Made by a program: the position numbers and the translations under genes
Shown here: piece by piece, positions 9,742 through 18,147 of the stretch
Layout of the letters: each line of letters begins with the position of its first letter
Position numbering within the stretch: the first letter of the stretch is position 1
Notes under the pieces: generated by a model
The model's input: the letters and a program-made list of their open reading frames with translations, nothing else
Told to the model about the DNA's origin: nothing
Databases searched by the model: none
Assembly (NCBI GenBank): GCA_900095835.1
Contig: LT608321.1
Location: 166,373 to 230,372, forward strand
Reading direction: 5' to 3'
DNA from: Ihuprevotella massiliensis
Lineage (GTDB): Bacteria > Bacteroidota > Bacteroidia > Bacteroidales > Bacteroidaceae
DNA: 64,000 nucleotides

Positions 9742-12144
9742 TCAAAACTGTAGTGAAAAACGCAAGTTAAGCTGTCGTCCTGTTAGGTAGTTAGGAACAG
9801 CATGCTGAGAATTGCTAATATCGGTTATCCAATAATATGAGCTGACATTGCGAATGCCCAATAGATTGAAACAATCAAGTCCAATCCATGCGTTGCTTAA
9901 CCACCGTCCTGTGCCGACGATAGGTCGCTTCCCATCTTTTAGCTGAACATTGAATAGATGATAAGCTAGACCTATATCCACGCGTTTATAGGAAGGAGCT
10001 CGATAAGTTTGTACACTGCGATCTGTGTGTGGAGGGGTGAAGGGAAGTCCGCCAGCCAAGGCACCGCGCAAAGTAACTGCCCAACGGGTGCTGCCAGGAA
10101 AATAGTCGGTAAAAAAGAGAGAAAAGTTATATATTTGGTCAGTTGGTCGTGGTATCCATGAACCATTTAGTCTTTCTTGGGTACGCATCAAGGAGAAAGT
10201 GAGCCATGAGTCAGTGCCTGGTACAAATTCTCCAAAGAGTTTAACATCAACACCGGCTGCAAATCCGTTGGTTGTCTTATCACCTTCATACACAATACGT
10301 ACATTGTCTATGGTATAAGGGATAAGAAGCGAGAAATGCTTGTAGTATGCTTCTGTTGTCAACTTGAAAGGTCGGTTCATTAAGCGGAAAGCATAGTCAC
10401 TACCTATAACGAACTGGAATGATTGCTGGCTGCGAGCTTGTGTGTTGAGAAGCACTTCCGCTACACCATCATGCATGGACGTTTGGCGCAACTCTTTGTA
10501 GAAAGGTGGTTGATAGTACCAGCCTGTGGCAAGGCGAAATGTCCAATTATCGTAGCTAGAAGGAGTGAAGCCTAGAGATAAACGTGGCGAAAAGAAAGAC
10601 TCGTTGTTCCAGTTGCGGTGCGTAAATCTCAAGCCGTAAGTTAGATTGAACAATCCAATAGCCGAATTATGGCGATAAGTATCTTGGACATAGGCTTCTG
10701 TAGTATGCGCTGTTAGGCTGTTTTCAGAATGGAGTGCGTAGATAAGTTGTAAAGTTTCAGCAGAGTGGGGGAGGGAGTAACCAGATGAGTCACGCATCTC
10801 CCATTCTCGTGCACGTTCTGCCGCATATTCAGTGCGCCAATCTATGCCCGCAAGTAGTTGGTGTCCATGCAAGCGTGTTCCAAAACGAAGACCCAACTTG
10901 AAAATTCTTGCATTCAAGAAATTGCGAGCATGCTCCATATAAGTGCCAACGCCTAGTTGTGTGGCAGTTGTAGCTTCACTGAGCCAATACTGTCCTTGAA
11001 TATCATAAGTTTCTCGTTCGTTAGTGGAAAAATTTGATACTTGCGCTGCCAGATAAGTGGATGGAGAAAAGTGTCGTGTCAGTGTTGCTGCAGTAAATAA
11101 CGATTGAAAACTATCGTCTTCCTTTCCATCAAAGTAGACTTTGAAAGAACGAGCATCGAATAGCGTACCAAAACGAGTATCACGATCTTGAGGGACGAAA
11201 GAATATCTATTGTCTGCAAAGTTACCAAGGATATCGAGTGACCATTGGGAGGACGGACGCCATGAAGCAAAGAGTTGATAATCTAAGAAATTGGGATTAT
11301 ATTCTCCGTTTGTATCTAGCGAACCTAATAAGTAACTTGTGGTTTTATAACGTACGCTGCTCATGAGTGAGAACTTTCCCTTCTTATCTCCCCATCCAGC
11401 GTAAAGCCCAGCACCAAGAAGAGACGTATTGACTGATGCTTCAAGCCGTTCTGGACGTTTGTAGGTGATGTCCAATACCGACGACATCTTATCACCATAT
11501 TTGGCTTCAAATCCTCCGGCAGAGAATCGAATGCTCTCAACCATGTCACTATTGATAATGGAGAGACCTTCCTGTTGTCCAGAACGAACCAACTGAGGAC
11601 GATAGAGTTCTATACCATTGAGATAGACTACGTTTTCATCGAATGAGCCACCACGAACATTATATTGTGAAGAGAGTTCGCTGTGACTTGATACTCCAGC
11701 TTGAGAAGTCACAAGTTCTTCCACTGCATTACCTGTTGTCGAAGGGGCTTGGCGACTAGCATCGAGGGTAATACGCTGTGTAGTTCCTAGCTGTTTCCCT
11801 TGTGTTTTGACGACAGCTTCGCTCACCATGATGGAGTAATCAGGAAGTACGAAGTCAATGCGTACAGAATCTTTGGGAGCTAGTAATGTCCGCTTACGAG
11901 TTTCATAGCCCACCATAGCACAAACAACTATAATGCTATCAGTTGAAGTGCTATAAAGACTATACTCTCCTCGAAGATTACTCACGGTGAGTGCGGCTGT
12001 TCCTGCCACCCGCACCGTAGCTAATTCTATTGGTGAGCCATGGGTGTCTCGAACGGTGCCAAAAATTTTGACACGTTGAGCAAACACAGATACATTAAAA
12101 ATGATGGTGCTGAGTAGAAAAAGGAAAATACGGGTGTGGAACAT
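9742..12144 (-). CDS. TonB-dependent outer-membrane receptor
   Basis: 800 aa. A signal peptide (MFHTRIFLFLLSTIIFNVSVFAQ) is followed by a carboxypeptidase-regulatory-like domain (about 24-110), a plug domain with SSQYNVRGGSFDENVVYLNG, and a long beta-barrel ending in an aromatic residue (RFSLQF). It resembles SusC-like/FecA-like receptors for energised import, but no SusD gene is adjacent, so the ligand could be a siderophore, cofactor or small glycan. It begins 24 nt after the RapZ-domain gene and appears to be the last gene of the rsmE operon, an odd partner for tRNA/rRNA and cell-wall genes. Confidence 0.9.
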   Translation of the reverse strand: MFHTRIFLFLLSTIIFNVSVFAQRVKIFGTVRDTHGSPIELATVRVAGTAALTVSNLRGEYSLYSTSTDSIIVVCAMVGYETRKRTLLAPKDSVRIDFVLPDYSIMVSEAVVKTQGKQLGTTQRITLDASRQAPSTTGNAVEELVTSQAGVSSHSELSSQYNVRGGSFDENVVYLNGIELYRPQLVRSGQQEGLSIINSDMVESIRFSAGGFEAKYGDKMSSVLDITYKRPERLEASVNTSLLGAGLYAGWGDKKGKFSLMSSVRYKTTSYLLGSLDTNGEYNPNFLDYQLFASWRPSSQWSLDILGNFADNRYSFVPQDRDTRFGTLFDARSFKVYFDGKEDDSFQSLFTAATLTRHFSPSTYLAAQVSNFSTNERETYDIQGQYWLSEATTATQLGVGTYMEHARNFLNARIFKLGLRFGTRLHGHQLLAGIDWRTEYAAERAREWEMRDSSGYSLPHSAETLQLIYALHSENSLTAHTTEAYVQDTYRHNSAIGLFNLTYGLRFTHRNWNNESFFSPRLSLGFTPSSYDNWTFRLATGWYYQPPFYKELRQTSMHDGVAEVLLNTQARSQQSFQFVIGSDYAFRLMNRPFKLTTEAYYKHFSLLIPYTIDNVRIVYEGDKTTNGFAAGVDVKLFGEFVPGTDSWLTFSLMRTQERLNGSWIPRPTDQIYNFSLFFTDYFPGSTRWAVTLRGALAGGLPFTPPHTDRSVQTYRAPSYKRVDIGLAYHLFNVQLKDGKRPIVGTGRWLSNAWIGLDCFNLLGIRNVSSYYWITDISNSQHAVPNYLTGRQLNLRFSLQF

Positions 12145-12168
12145 ACTAAGCGTAACGAGGAGGTATTC

Positions 12169-12615
12169 TTATTGTTGTGCTAGGAAGGTATGGTGAATGT
12201 TTTGTTCACGATGTTCCAATATAACTGTGATGCCAAATTTACTGTGAATATGTTCTGCAAGATGTTGTGCTGAGTAAACACTTCTGTGTTGTCCACCTGT
12301 GCATCCAAAAGAGAACATCAAATTAGTGAAACCTCGCTCAATATATCGGGCGACATGTACATCAGCCAAGGCAAAAACGTGTTCTAAAAATGATAGAATT
12401 TCTCCATCTTTTTCTAGAAAATCTATGACAGGTTGGTCTAGCCCTGTAAGCTGTTTGTAAGGCTCGTAGCGTCCAGGGTTGTGAGTGCTGCGACAATCAA
12501 ATACGTATCCTCCGCCATTTCCACTTTCGTCTGATGGAATGCCTTTTTTATATGAGAAACTGAAGACGCGAACTACAAGTTTGTTGTTGCCTTCTGTTGT
12601 GTCTTTACTTTGCAT
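12169..12615 (-). CDS. RapZ C-terminal domain protein
   Basis: 148 aa corresponding only to the C-terminal half of RapZ. It has FDCRSTHNPGRYEPYK and the hallmark GCTGGQHRSVY (104-114). In E. coli the RapZ C-terminal domain binds glucosamine-6-phosphate and small RNA; the N-terminal P-loop kinase-like half is absent here. It overlaps the upstream phosphotransferase gene by 11 nt, so the two are translationally coupled. Inference: an amino-sugar sensing or RNA-binding partner of the adjacent kinase. Whether it controls any RNA in this organism is unknown. Confidence 0.85.
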   Translation of the reverse strand: MQSKDTTEGNNKLVVRVFSFSYKKGIPSDESGNGGGYVFDCRSTHNPGRYEPYKQLTGLDQPVIDFLEKDGEILSFLEHVFALADVHVARYIERGFTNLMFSFGCTGGQHRSVYSAQHLAEHIHSKFGITVILEHREQNIHHTFLAQQ

Positions 12616-13897
12616 GATATGCTTTATCTAATTGTATATTTGTATTTTGTGATAGCTGAGATAGAATGCTCTTTAGTGTAGGATAATGCTTGGTAACTCC
12701 CTTGTCTATTAGTTGTTCAATTTGGCGCAACGCTAATGGGATAGACTGTAGGAAGTAAGGTTTTCTTTCGTATAGTCCACGTAAACCGTAGGCACCTAAT
12801 ACTTGTAACATTCGGAAAAGTACAAATAAGAGTAGTTCTTCTTTGAATTGGTCACGGTCAATGGCTATGAGAGTAGACAATTCATCCAGGTATTCCTCTA
12901 TCAAAGTAGCGCGTAGTGCATCGGGGTATTGTGCAGAAGCCTGCCAAAGGAAGGATGCTATGTCATAATGCAGAGGACCTTTGCGACCACTTTGGAAGTC
13001 AATAAGCCAAGGTTGTCCTTTGTACACCATTACATTTCGCGCTTGAAAGTCTCGATAAAGAAAGGTAGAACCGGCGTGGTCACATTGCAGCAAACGAGAA
13101 GCAAAAGCATCGAAATCATCTTCTAATGCAGTTTCGTCAAAAGGTAAACCAGCAGGTTTCAGAAAACAGTATTTGAAGTAGTTCAGATCAAACATTATGG
13201 CACGTTTGTCAAATGTCTGAGGAGAGAGCAAGTGGTTGGTGTCTAGTGATTCACCTCCTTTTATCTGTACATTTGCTATGAGTCGGATTGTGTTGCGAAG
13301 AAGTTGGTAACCCTCAAGAGCCATCTGAGGAATTGCTTCGAGCAATGGTTGTTTGTCGTGGCATTCATTCCGAAGAGTTCTGAGAACTTCAATATAATCT
13401 CCAAGAATTGCAGGATTTTCTACTACGTTTTTGGAAAAATCTCCGACATTTTTAGAGAAATCTTCGACGTTTTTTGGGGGATTTAGGAGAGATTGCTGAT
13501 TGATATCTTGTTGGTTGGCTGCGACATTGGGAGTTCCAGCAGTGTCCACGCGAAGAGAATATCCAGTCTTCTTCCAAGAAGCCAGGACTTCGTGGAGAGA
13601 TAAATCGCCTAGGTCGCTTTGTAGATAGCAAAGATGGTCGTCCGATATGGCATATATTTGAGGGACCGGTAGTGATTTTGTTTGAAAAAGCTGAGAAAGA
13701 TAAATGAAAGCATCATTTTCCTTGGCGTTGCTGCCAAAGGCTCCCACTACGCTTTTACCATTGCTTCGAGTTAATCGGAGATATATACGATTTGAACCAG
13801 CACTGTGTAGCACTTGCGTGGAAGTTGGTTGCTCTCCAAAATGATGTTCAAAAAGAATTTCAATAGAAGCCCTTGTTTGTTGGAGGAAGTCATCCAT
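12605..13897 (-). CDS. APH-type phosphotransferase (amino-sugar kinase-like)
   Basis: 430 aa with the aminoglycoside-phosphotransferase fold. It has an N-lobe (1-105), a catalytic loop FLYRDFQARNVMV with the catalytic Asp, and a metal-binding LIDFQSG (about residues 278-310). The layout is like AmgK, the cell-wall amino-sugar anomeric kinase. An insert at about 118-163 follows the hinge and carries three heptads of the form KNV-x-D-F-S (142-162), encoded by a 21-bp tandem repeat. Coupling to the RapZ C-terminal gene supports a role in N-acetylmuramate or glucosamine salvage rather than antibiotic resistance; this is inference. Confidence 0.8.
   Translation of the reverse strand: MDDFLQQTRASIEILFEHHFGEQPTSTQVLHSAGSNRIYLRLTRSNGKSVVGAFGSNAKENDAFIYLSQLFQTKSLPVPQIYAISDDHLCYLQSDLGDLSLHEVLASWKKTGYSLRVDTAGTPNVAANQQDINQQSLLNPPKNVEDFSKNVGDFSKNVVENPAILGDYIEVLRTLRNECHDKQPLLEAIPQMALEGYQLLRNTIRLIANVQIKGGESLDTNHLLSPQTFDKRAIMFDLNYFKYCFLKPAGLPFDETALEDDFDAFASRLLQCDHAGSTFLYRDFQARNVMVYKGQPWLIDFQSGRKGPLHYDIASFLWQASAQYPDALRATLIEEYLDELSTLIAIDRDQFKEELLLFVLFRMLQVLGAYGLRGLYERKPYFLQSIPLALRQIEQLIDKGVTKHYPTLKSILSQLSQNTNIQLDKAYHAK
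13421..13489 (-). repeat. 21-bp tandem repeat inside the kinase gene
   Basis: Three units spaced exactly 21 nt apart (TACTACG at 13421, TCCGACA at 13442, TTCGACG at 13463), so the reading frame is kept and heptads are encoded. The core on the coding strand is AAAACGTCGGAGATTT. The same core and period recur at 55684-55760. Confidence 0.8.
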
Positions 13898-13901
13898 AGG
13901 A

Positions 13902-14642
13902 TTAGTGTGTTTTTTTGAGATTTATCAACTGCACTGCAACAAGTGCCGCAGTTTCGGTGCGTAGTCTGCTTTTGCCTAGGGAGATGCTCTGGTAGCCTAA
14001 AGAAGTAGCAAGTCGCACTTCGTCAATGGAGAAATCTCCTTCTGGTCCAATTAAGACAAGTGTTGGGCAATCTTTCTGGACAACATCAAAGAGAAAGGGT
14101 TTTTCATCTGAGTTGTTGATGTCACCTTGTTCGTAGCAATGTGCGATAAATTTATCTCCTTCAAAGGGTTTAGATATGAATTCCTTGAATTTTTCCATTG
14201 CGGATACTTCTGGGAATGCACCTTTGTGACTTTGTTTTGCGGCACTAACCACGATTTTCTCGATGCGTTCCGTTTTTAATACATGACGTTCTGAGTTGCA
14301 ACACTCGAGAAAATGCAAGCCATTAAGTCCTATCTCTGTGGCTTTTTCAGCAAACCATTCTATTCTATCCATATTTTTGGTCGGGGCTACGGCCAGATGA
14401 ATGTTGCTTTTCCAATGTTGTTCCCAAGGATATTGAGCCTCAATAGAAACAAAGCATTGGGGATGGCGACCCGTGCCAATAGCGGTAATGGTGCAGTCAT
14501 AGAAAGTGCCAGCACCATCGGTTACCCATAAAAAGTCTCCCTCTTTTCGACGCAAAACACGCACTGCGTGAGCAGCTTCTTCGTCAGGGAGTTGAAGAGA
14601 TTTTGCCAAATCGGGGGCATAAAACAAATGAGATTCCTTCAT
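13902..14642 (-). CDS. rsmE: 16S rRNA (uracil(1498)-N(3))-methyltransferase
   Basis: 246 aa SPOUT-class methyltransferase that methylates U1498 of 16S rRNA with S-adenosylmethionine. It has an N-terminal PUA-like domain (AHAVRVLRRKEGDFLWVTDG) and the C-terminal knot motif LVLIGPEGDFSIDEV followed by SLGKSRLRTETAAL. It heads the probable operon rsmE > kinase > RapZ-C > TonB receptor, with a 4-nt gap to the kinase gene. It is divergent from hpt, with promoters of both genes in the 110 nt between them. Confidence 0.95.
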   Translation of the reverse strand: MKESHLFYAPDLAKSLQLPDEEAAHAVRVLRRKEGDFLWVTDGAGTFYDCTITAIGTGRHPQCFVSIEAQYPWEQHWKSNIHLAVAPTKNMDRIEWFAEKATEIGLNGLHFLECCNSERHVLKTERIEKIVVSAAKQSHKGAFPEVSAMEKFKEFISKPFEGDKFIAHCYEQGDINNSDEKPFLFDVVQKDCPTLVLIGPEGDFSIDEVRLATSLGYQSISLGKSRLRTETAALVAVQLINLKKTH

Positions 14643-14661
14643 GAAGTGGTCGTTTTATCTG

Positions 14662-14669
14662 CGAAGGTA
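14662..14669 (-). promoter_or_regulatory. Candidate rsmE promoter -7 element
   Basis: TACCTTCG on the minus strand, one base off TAnnTTTG, about 20 nt before rsmE. The short distance implies a very short leader. Confidence 0.4.
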
Positions 14670-14722
14670 CGATTTTTCTTCAGAAAAGGGGGTAGAAATG
14701 CACGAACTTCGGTTTTTTTTCC

Positions 14723-14730
14723 TACTTTTG
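14723..14730 (+). promoter_or_regulatory. hpt promoter -7 element
   Basis: TACTTTTG, 22 nt before the hpt ATG at 14752. Start codons further upstream in the same frame would lie before the transcript start, which supports the chosen start. Confidence 0.65.
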
Positions 14731-14751
14731 CAGATAAATTTTTATCGTTCT

Positions 14752-15291
14752 ATGGACCTCGTTACCGTAAAAGACAAACAATTCGCCATCTCGCTCTCCG
14801 AAGAACGCATTCGCCAACGCGTTGCAGAGACGGCAGCTCAAATCAGTCAAGACTTAGAAGGGAAGAATCCTATCTTCTTGGCGGTGTTGAATGGATCTTT
14901 CGTGTTTGCTGCTGACCTCATGCGCGGAATTTCAACTCCTTGTGAAATCAATTTTGTGCGTTTCTCTAGTTATGACGGAATGTGCAGCACAGGAAGTGTG
15001 AAAGAACTCCTTGGACTTAATCAAAGTCTGAAAGGCCGTACTGTCGTGGTGGTTGAAGATATCATCGATTCGGGTTTGACAATGCAAGAATTGTTAGTGT
15101 ATTTACAGAAGTTTGAGCCCGCAGAGTTGAAGGTCGCTTCGCTCTTGGTTAAGCCCGGAAACATGCAAGTTAAGCTCGATATCGACTACACTTGTTTTGA
15201 GATTCCCAATGATTTTATCGTGGGGTATGGTCTTGATTACGATGGATTTGGCCGTAATCTCTCTTCCATCTATACTGTTGTAGAAGACTAA
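14752..15291 (+). CDS. hpt: Hypoxanthine phosphoribosyltransferase
   Basis: 179 aa purine-salvage enzyme joining PRPP to hypoxanthine or guanine. The PRPP-binding motif VVVVEDIIDSGLTM and the N-terminal LAVLNGSFVFAADLMR flap region are clear. The ATG at 14752 follows the promoter and gives the normal family length; a longer frame from 14641 would begin before the promoter. It is the first gene of the conserved Bacteroidetes cluster hpt-adk-obgE-pgeF. Confidence 0.95.
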   Translation: MDLVTVKDKQFAISLSEERIRQRVAETAAQISQDLEGKNPIFLAVLNGSFVFAADLMRGISTPCEINFVRFSSYDGMCSTGSVKELLGLNQSLKGRTVVVVEDIIDSGLTMQELLVYLQKFEPAELKVASLLVKPGNMQVKLDIDYTCFEIPNDFIVGYGLDYDGFGRNLSSIYTVVED

Positions 15292-15411
15292 CTCAAGCGA
15301 ATCCTTGTGCAATCCTCATAGTGGTACCTATATCAGGGGTTGGTCATGAGGCTTTGAAGGGAAATGCCACAATCTTGCAAATTATTAGATAATATATTTC
15401 ATCCTATAACA

Positions 15412-15981
15412 ATGAAAAATCTTGTCATCTTTGGTGCACCTGGTTCTGGTAAGGGCACACAAAGCGATATTCTCGTCGAAAAATATGGTTTTGATCACAT
15501 CTCTACTGGTGATGTGCTTCGTGCTGAAATCAAAGCCGGCAGTGAATTAGGCCGTACTGCAAAGGAATATATCGACAATGGTCAGCTTATTCCTGACTCT
15601 TTGATGATTGATATCTTGGCTGCAACTTATGATGCACTTCCTAAGACACAAGGGGTTATCTTTGACGGATTCCCCCGTACTATCCCTCAAGCAGAGGCAC
15701 TCAAGGCTATGCTTGCAGAGCGTGGAACACAAGTACATGCCATGCTTGAACTGAATGTTCCTGATGAGATGTTGATGGAGCGTTTGATCAATCGCGGTAA
15801 AACGAGCGGACGTGCTGACGATAACGAAGAAACGATTGCAAAGCGTCTTGGCGTTTATCACAGTCAAACGATGCCCCTTATTGAGTGGTATGAAAAAGAA
15901 GGTCTTCGCAATGCTGTGAAGGGGCATGGCTCACTCGAAGAAATCAATGCAAACTTGTGTGTTGTCATTGATGCGCTTTAA
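15412..15981 (+). CDS. adk: Adenylate kinase
   Basis: 189 aa short-type adenylate kinase (ATP + AMP to 2 ADP). The P-loop GAPGSGKGTQ (residues 7-16) starts the protein, then the AMP-binding STGDVLRAEI and FDGFPRTIPQAEAL. The lid is short, without a zinc-binding insertion. The ATG at 15412 gives the family N-terminus MKNLVIFGAPGSGKG; upstream in-frame codons add no homologous residues. The stop codon lies in the loop of a perfect 14-bp hairpin. Confidence 0.96.
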   Translation: MKNLVIFGAPGSGKGTQSDILVEKYGFDHISTGDVLRAEIKAGSELGRTAKEYIDNGQLIPDSLMIDILAATYDALPKTQGVIFDGFPRTIPQAEALKAMLAERGTQVHAMLELNVPDEMLMERLINRGKTSGRADDNEETIAKRLGVYHSQTMPLIEWYEKEGLRNAVKGHGSLEEINANLCVVIDAL

Positions 15982-15995
15982 GCATCAATGACAAC
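15961..15995 (+). promoter_or_regulatory. Hairpin straddling the adk stop codon
   Basis: GTTGTCATTGATGC (15961-15974) pairs perfectly with GCATCAATGACAAC (15982-15995). The 7-nt loop contains the adk TAA. No T-run follows, and obgE starts 17 nt later. It could be an RNA-stability or partial-termination element between adk and obgE. Confidence 0.6.
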
Positions 15996-16011
15996 ACCGT
16001 AAAGAATATCG

Positions 16012-17169
16012 ATGGAATCAAATTTCATTGACTACGTAAAAATCTATTGTCGCTCAGGTAAAGGTGGCCGCGGTTCGATGCACATGCACCGTGGTAAGTA
16101 TCAACCCTTGGGCGGCCCTGATGGTGGTGATGGTGGTCGTGGAGGTAATGTTTATCTTCGCGGCAATCATAACTATTGGACCTTGTTGCACCTCCGATTT
16201 GACCGACACGTTTTTGCAGGCCATGGTGGAAATGGCGGAAAATGTTGTAGTCACGGCAGTGATGGTGAAGATAAGTACATTGAAGTACCACCAGGCACGG
16301 TGGCTTATGATGCCGAAACCGGTAAGTATCTCTGCGATGTCGTAGAAGACGGACAAGTGGTGATGTTGCTCAAAGGTGGACGTGGGGGATTAGGAAATTT
16401 CCAATTCCGCACTGCAACCAATCAAGCACCTCGCTATGCACAACCAGGAGAACCTATGCAGGAAATGATGGTTGTGTTGGAACTGAAACTACTTGCAGAC
16501 GTAGGTTTGGTCGGTTTTCCCAATGCGGGAAAGTCAACCCTCGTAAGTGCTTTGTCAAACGCTCGTCCTAAAATTGCCAACTATCCCTTCACCACGCTTG
16601 AACCTTCTTTAGGGATTGTGCCTTATCGCGATGGGCGTTCCTTTGTGATGGCAGATATACCCGGTATTATTGAAGGAGCAGCCGAAGGACGTGGACTTGG
16701 ACTTCGATTTCTGCGTCATATTGAGCGCAACTCTTTATTGCTCTTTATGGTGCCAGGAGACACTGACAACATAAAGCGAGAATACGAAATTCTTCTCAAA
16801 GAAGTTAGCGAGTTTAATGAAGGGCTGCTTAACAAGCATCGCGTATTGGCTGTGACCAAAAGCGATTTGTTGGATGAAGAACTGATGGAAATGCTCAAAG
16901 AAGAGCTTCCAGAGGACTTGCCAGTAATCTTTATTAGTGCTGTGACGGGACACCACATTCAAGAACTCAAAGATTTGTTGTGGCAAGAACTGAATAGTGA
17001 AAGCAACAAGCTGCAGAGTGTGGCGGAAGGTGGTAGCATTGTGCATCGCGATCGCGAAGTAGAGCATTTTGATCGAGACTTCTCTGATTGGGCAGACGAT
17101 GTTGTCGAAATTGATGACGATGATATCGAAGAACTTGAGGATTACGAAATTGAGGATGTGGAAGAGTAA
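16012..17169 (+). CDS. obgE: GTPase ObgE/CgtA
   Basis: 385 aa ribosome-assembly GTPase. The Gly-rich Obg domain (1-159: [23 protein letters not shown] and repeated GG turns) is followed by the G domain with G1 [10 protein letters not shown]3 DIPGI and G4 TKSD. The C-terminal tail is strongly acidic ([21 protein letters not shown]). It acts on the 50S subunit and links growth to the GTP pool. It follows adk closely and precedes pgeF. Confidence 0.97.
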   Translation: MESNFIDYVKIYCRSGKGGRGSMHMHRGKYQPLGGPDGGDGGRGGNVYLRGNHNYWTLLHLRFDRHVFAGHGGNGGKCCSHGSDGEDKYIEVPPGTVAYDAETGKYLCDVVEDGQVVMLLKGGRGGLGNFQFRTATNQAPRYAQPGEPMQEMMVVLELKLLADVGLVGFPNAGKSTLVSALSNARPKIANYPFTTLEPSLGIVPYRDGRSFVMADIPGIIEGAAEGRGLGLRFLRHIERNSLLLFMVPGDTDNIKREYEILLKEVSEFNEGLLNKHRVLAVTKSDLLDEELMEMLKEELPEDLPVIFISAVTGHHIQELKDLLWQELNSESNKLQSVAEGGSIVHRDREVEHFDRDFSDWADDVVEIDDDDIEELEDYEIEDVEE

Positions 17170-17218
17170 TGGAATAGTGATTGGTTCCTGCTAATTCCCA
17201 ACTCCAAGACTTTAGCAA

Positions 17219-17989
17219 ATGAACTTGCTTGAATATCATTTAGGTAAAGGTGTACGCGCTTTTTCAACCCTTCGTAATAGCGGGGGAGTGGGGGAAGGCG
17301 CGTATGCTTCTTTTAATATCACGCCCTATTGTGGCGATAGTCTAGAAAATGTTGCGGCAAGCCGTGTCGAACTTGCTGAAGAATTAGGCATAATAGACGA
17401 GAGAATCATCCTTCCAACTCAGAAACATACCAACACTGTCAAAGTTTTGGATGATGCTTATTGGGCGATGTCTTTACAACAGCGTGTAAGCTATCTCCAA
17501 GATGTTGATGCGCTGGTTACTAAGTGTAGAGGAGTTTGTATTGGTGTCTCGACTGCTGATTGCGTTCCAGTACTTTTGTTTGATGAAAAACGACATATTA
17601 TAGGTGTCGCCCATGCCGGTTGGCGTGGTGTCTTGGGGCATATAGTTCAAAATGTTGTGCAGAAGATGAAGGATTTAGGGAGTGACGCGAAAGACATTAA
17701 GACAATTATTGCTCCAAGTATCGGACCTGCTTCTTTTGAAGTCGGAGAAGAAGTTGTCGAGGCTTTTATTGAAGGAGGATTCCCCGAGACTATTGTACTT
17801 CGGAATTATACAAAACCTCATATAGATTTGTGGGCTTCCGTGGCTTGGGAGCTTGAGAATGCAGGCATTCTATTGCAAAATATCCAAATTGCAGGAGTTG
17901 ATACTTACACGCATTCTGATAGTTTCTTCTCTGCACGACATCTAGGCATCTTGTCTGGTCGTATCTTTAGCGGGATTTTACTAGAATAA
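17219..17989 (+). CDS. pgeF: Peptidoglycan editing factor PgeF (laccase-domain)
   Basis: 256 aa of the YfiH/YlmD multicopper-polyphenol-oxidoreductase-like family, which in E. coli removes wrongly incorporated amino acids from muropeptide precursors. Metal-binding residues sit in KHTNTVKV, STADCVPVLLFD and GVAHAGWRGVLGHI. The length is normal. It is the last gene of the hpt-adk-obgE-pgeF cluster; the next gene, proS, has its own promoter. Confidence 0.9.
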   Translation: MNLLEYHLGKGVRAFSTLRNSGGVGEGAYASFNITPYCGDSLENVAASRVELAEELGIIDERIILPTQKHTNTVKVLDDAYWAMSLQQRVSYLQDVDALVTKCRGVCIGVSTADCVPVLLFDEKRHIIGVAHAGWRGVLGHIVQNVVQKMKDLGSDAKDIKTIIAPSIGPASFEVGEEVVEAFIEGGFPETIVLRNYTKPHIDLWASVAWELENAGILLQNIQIAGVDTYTHSDSFFSARHLGILSGRIFSGILLE

Positions 17990-18014
17990 CTAGGCGTATA
18001 TCAGTAATTATTCG

Positions 18015-18022
18015 TAAATTTG
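18015..18022 (+). promoter_or_regulatory. proS promoter -7 element
   Basis: TAAATTTG, giving a leader of about 120 nt before the proS start at 18148. Confidence 0.55.
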
Positions 18023-18035
18023 CCGAGAAATATAT

Positions 18036-18065
18036 GATTTACTTTGTTGTTACAACGAGTAAATC
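18036..18065 (+). promoter_or_regulatory. Leader hairpin of proS
   Basis: GATTTACT (18036-18043) pairs with AGTAAATC (18058-18065), enclosing GTTG-TTA-CAAC. It lies near the expected 5' end of the proS transcript. It has no T-run, so it is not a terminator. Confidence 0.4.
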
Positions 18066-18147
18066 CAACTTTATATCGAAACACGAATGAATTGACTAGA
18101 GGATTTCGGTAAGTATTATCACGTAATTAGACACATTCAATTATATA

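Noticed and set aside
13421-13489. CRISPR-like array
   Set aside because: Units are 21 nt with no separate spacers and lie in frame within a gene; no cas genes are present.
12605-13897. Aminoglycoside-resistance phosphotransferase
   Set aside because: The fold is shared, but coupling to a RapZ C-terminal gene and its core-genome setting fit an endogenous amino-sugar kinase better.
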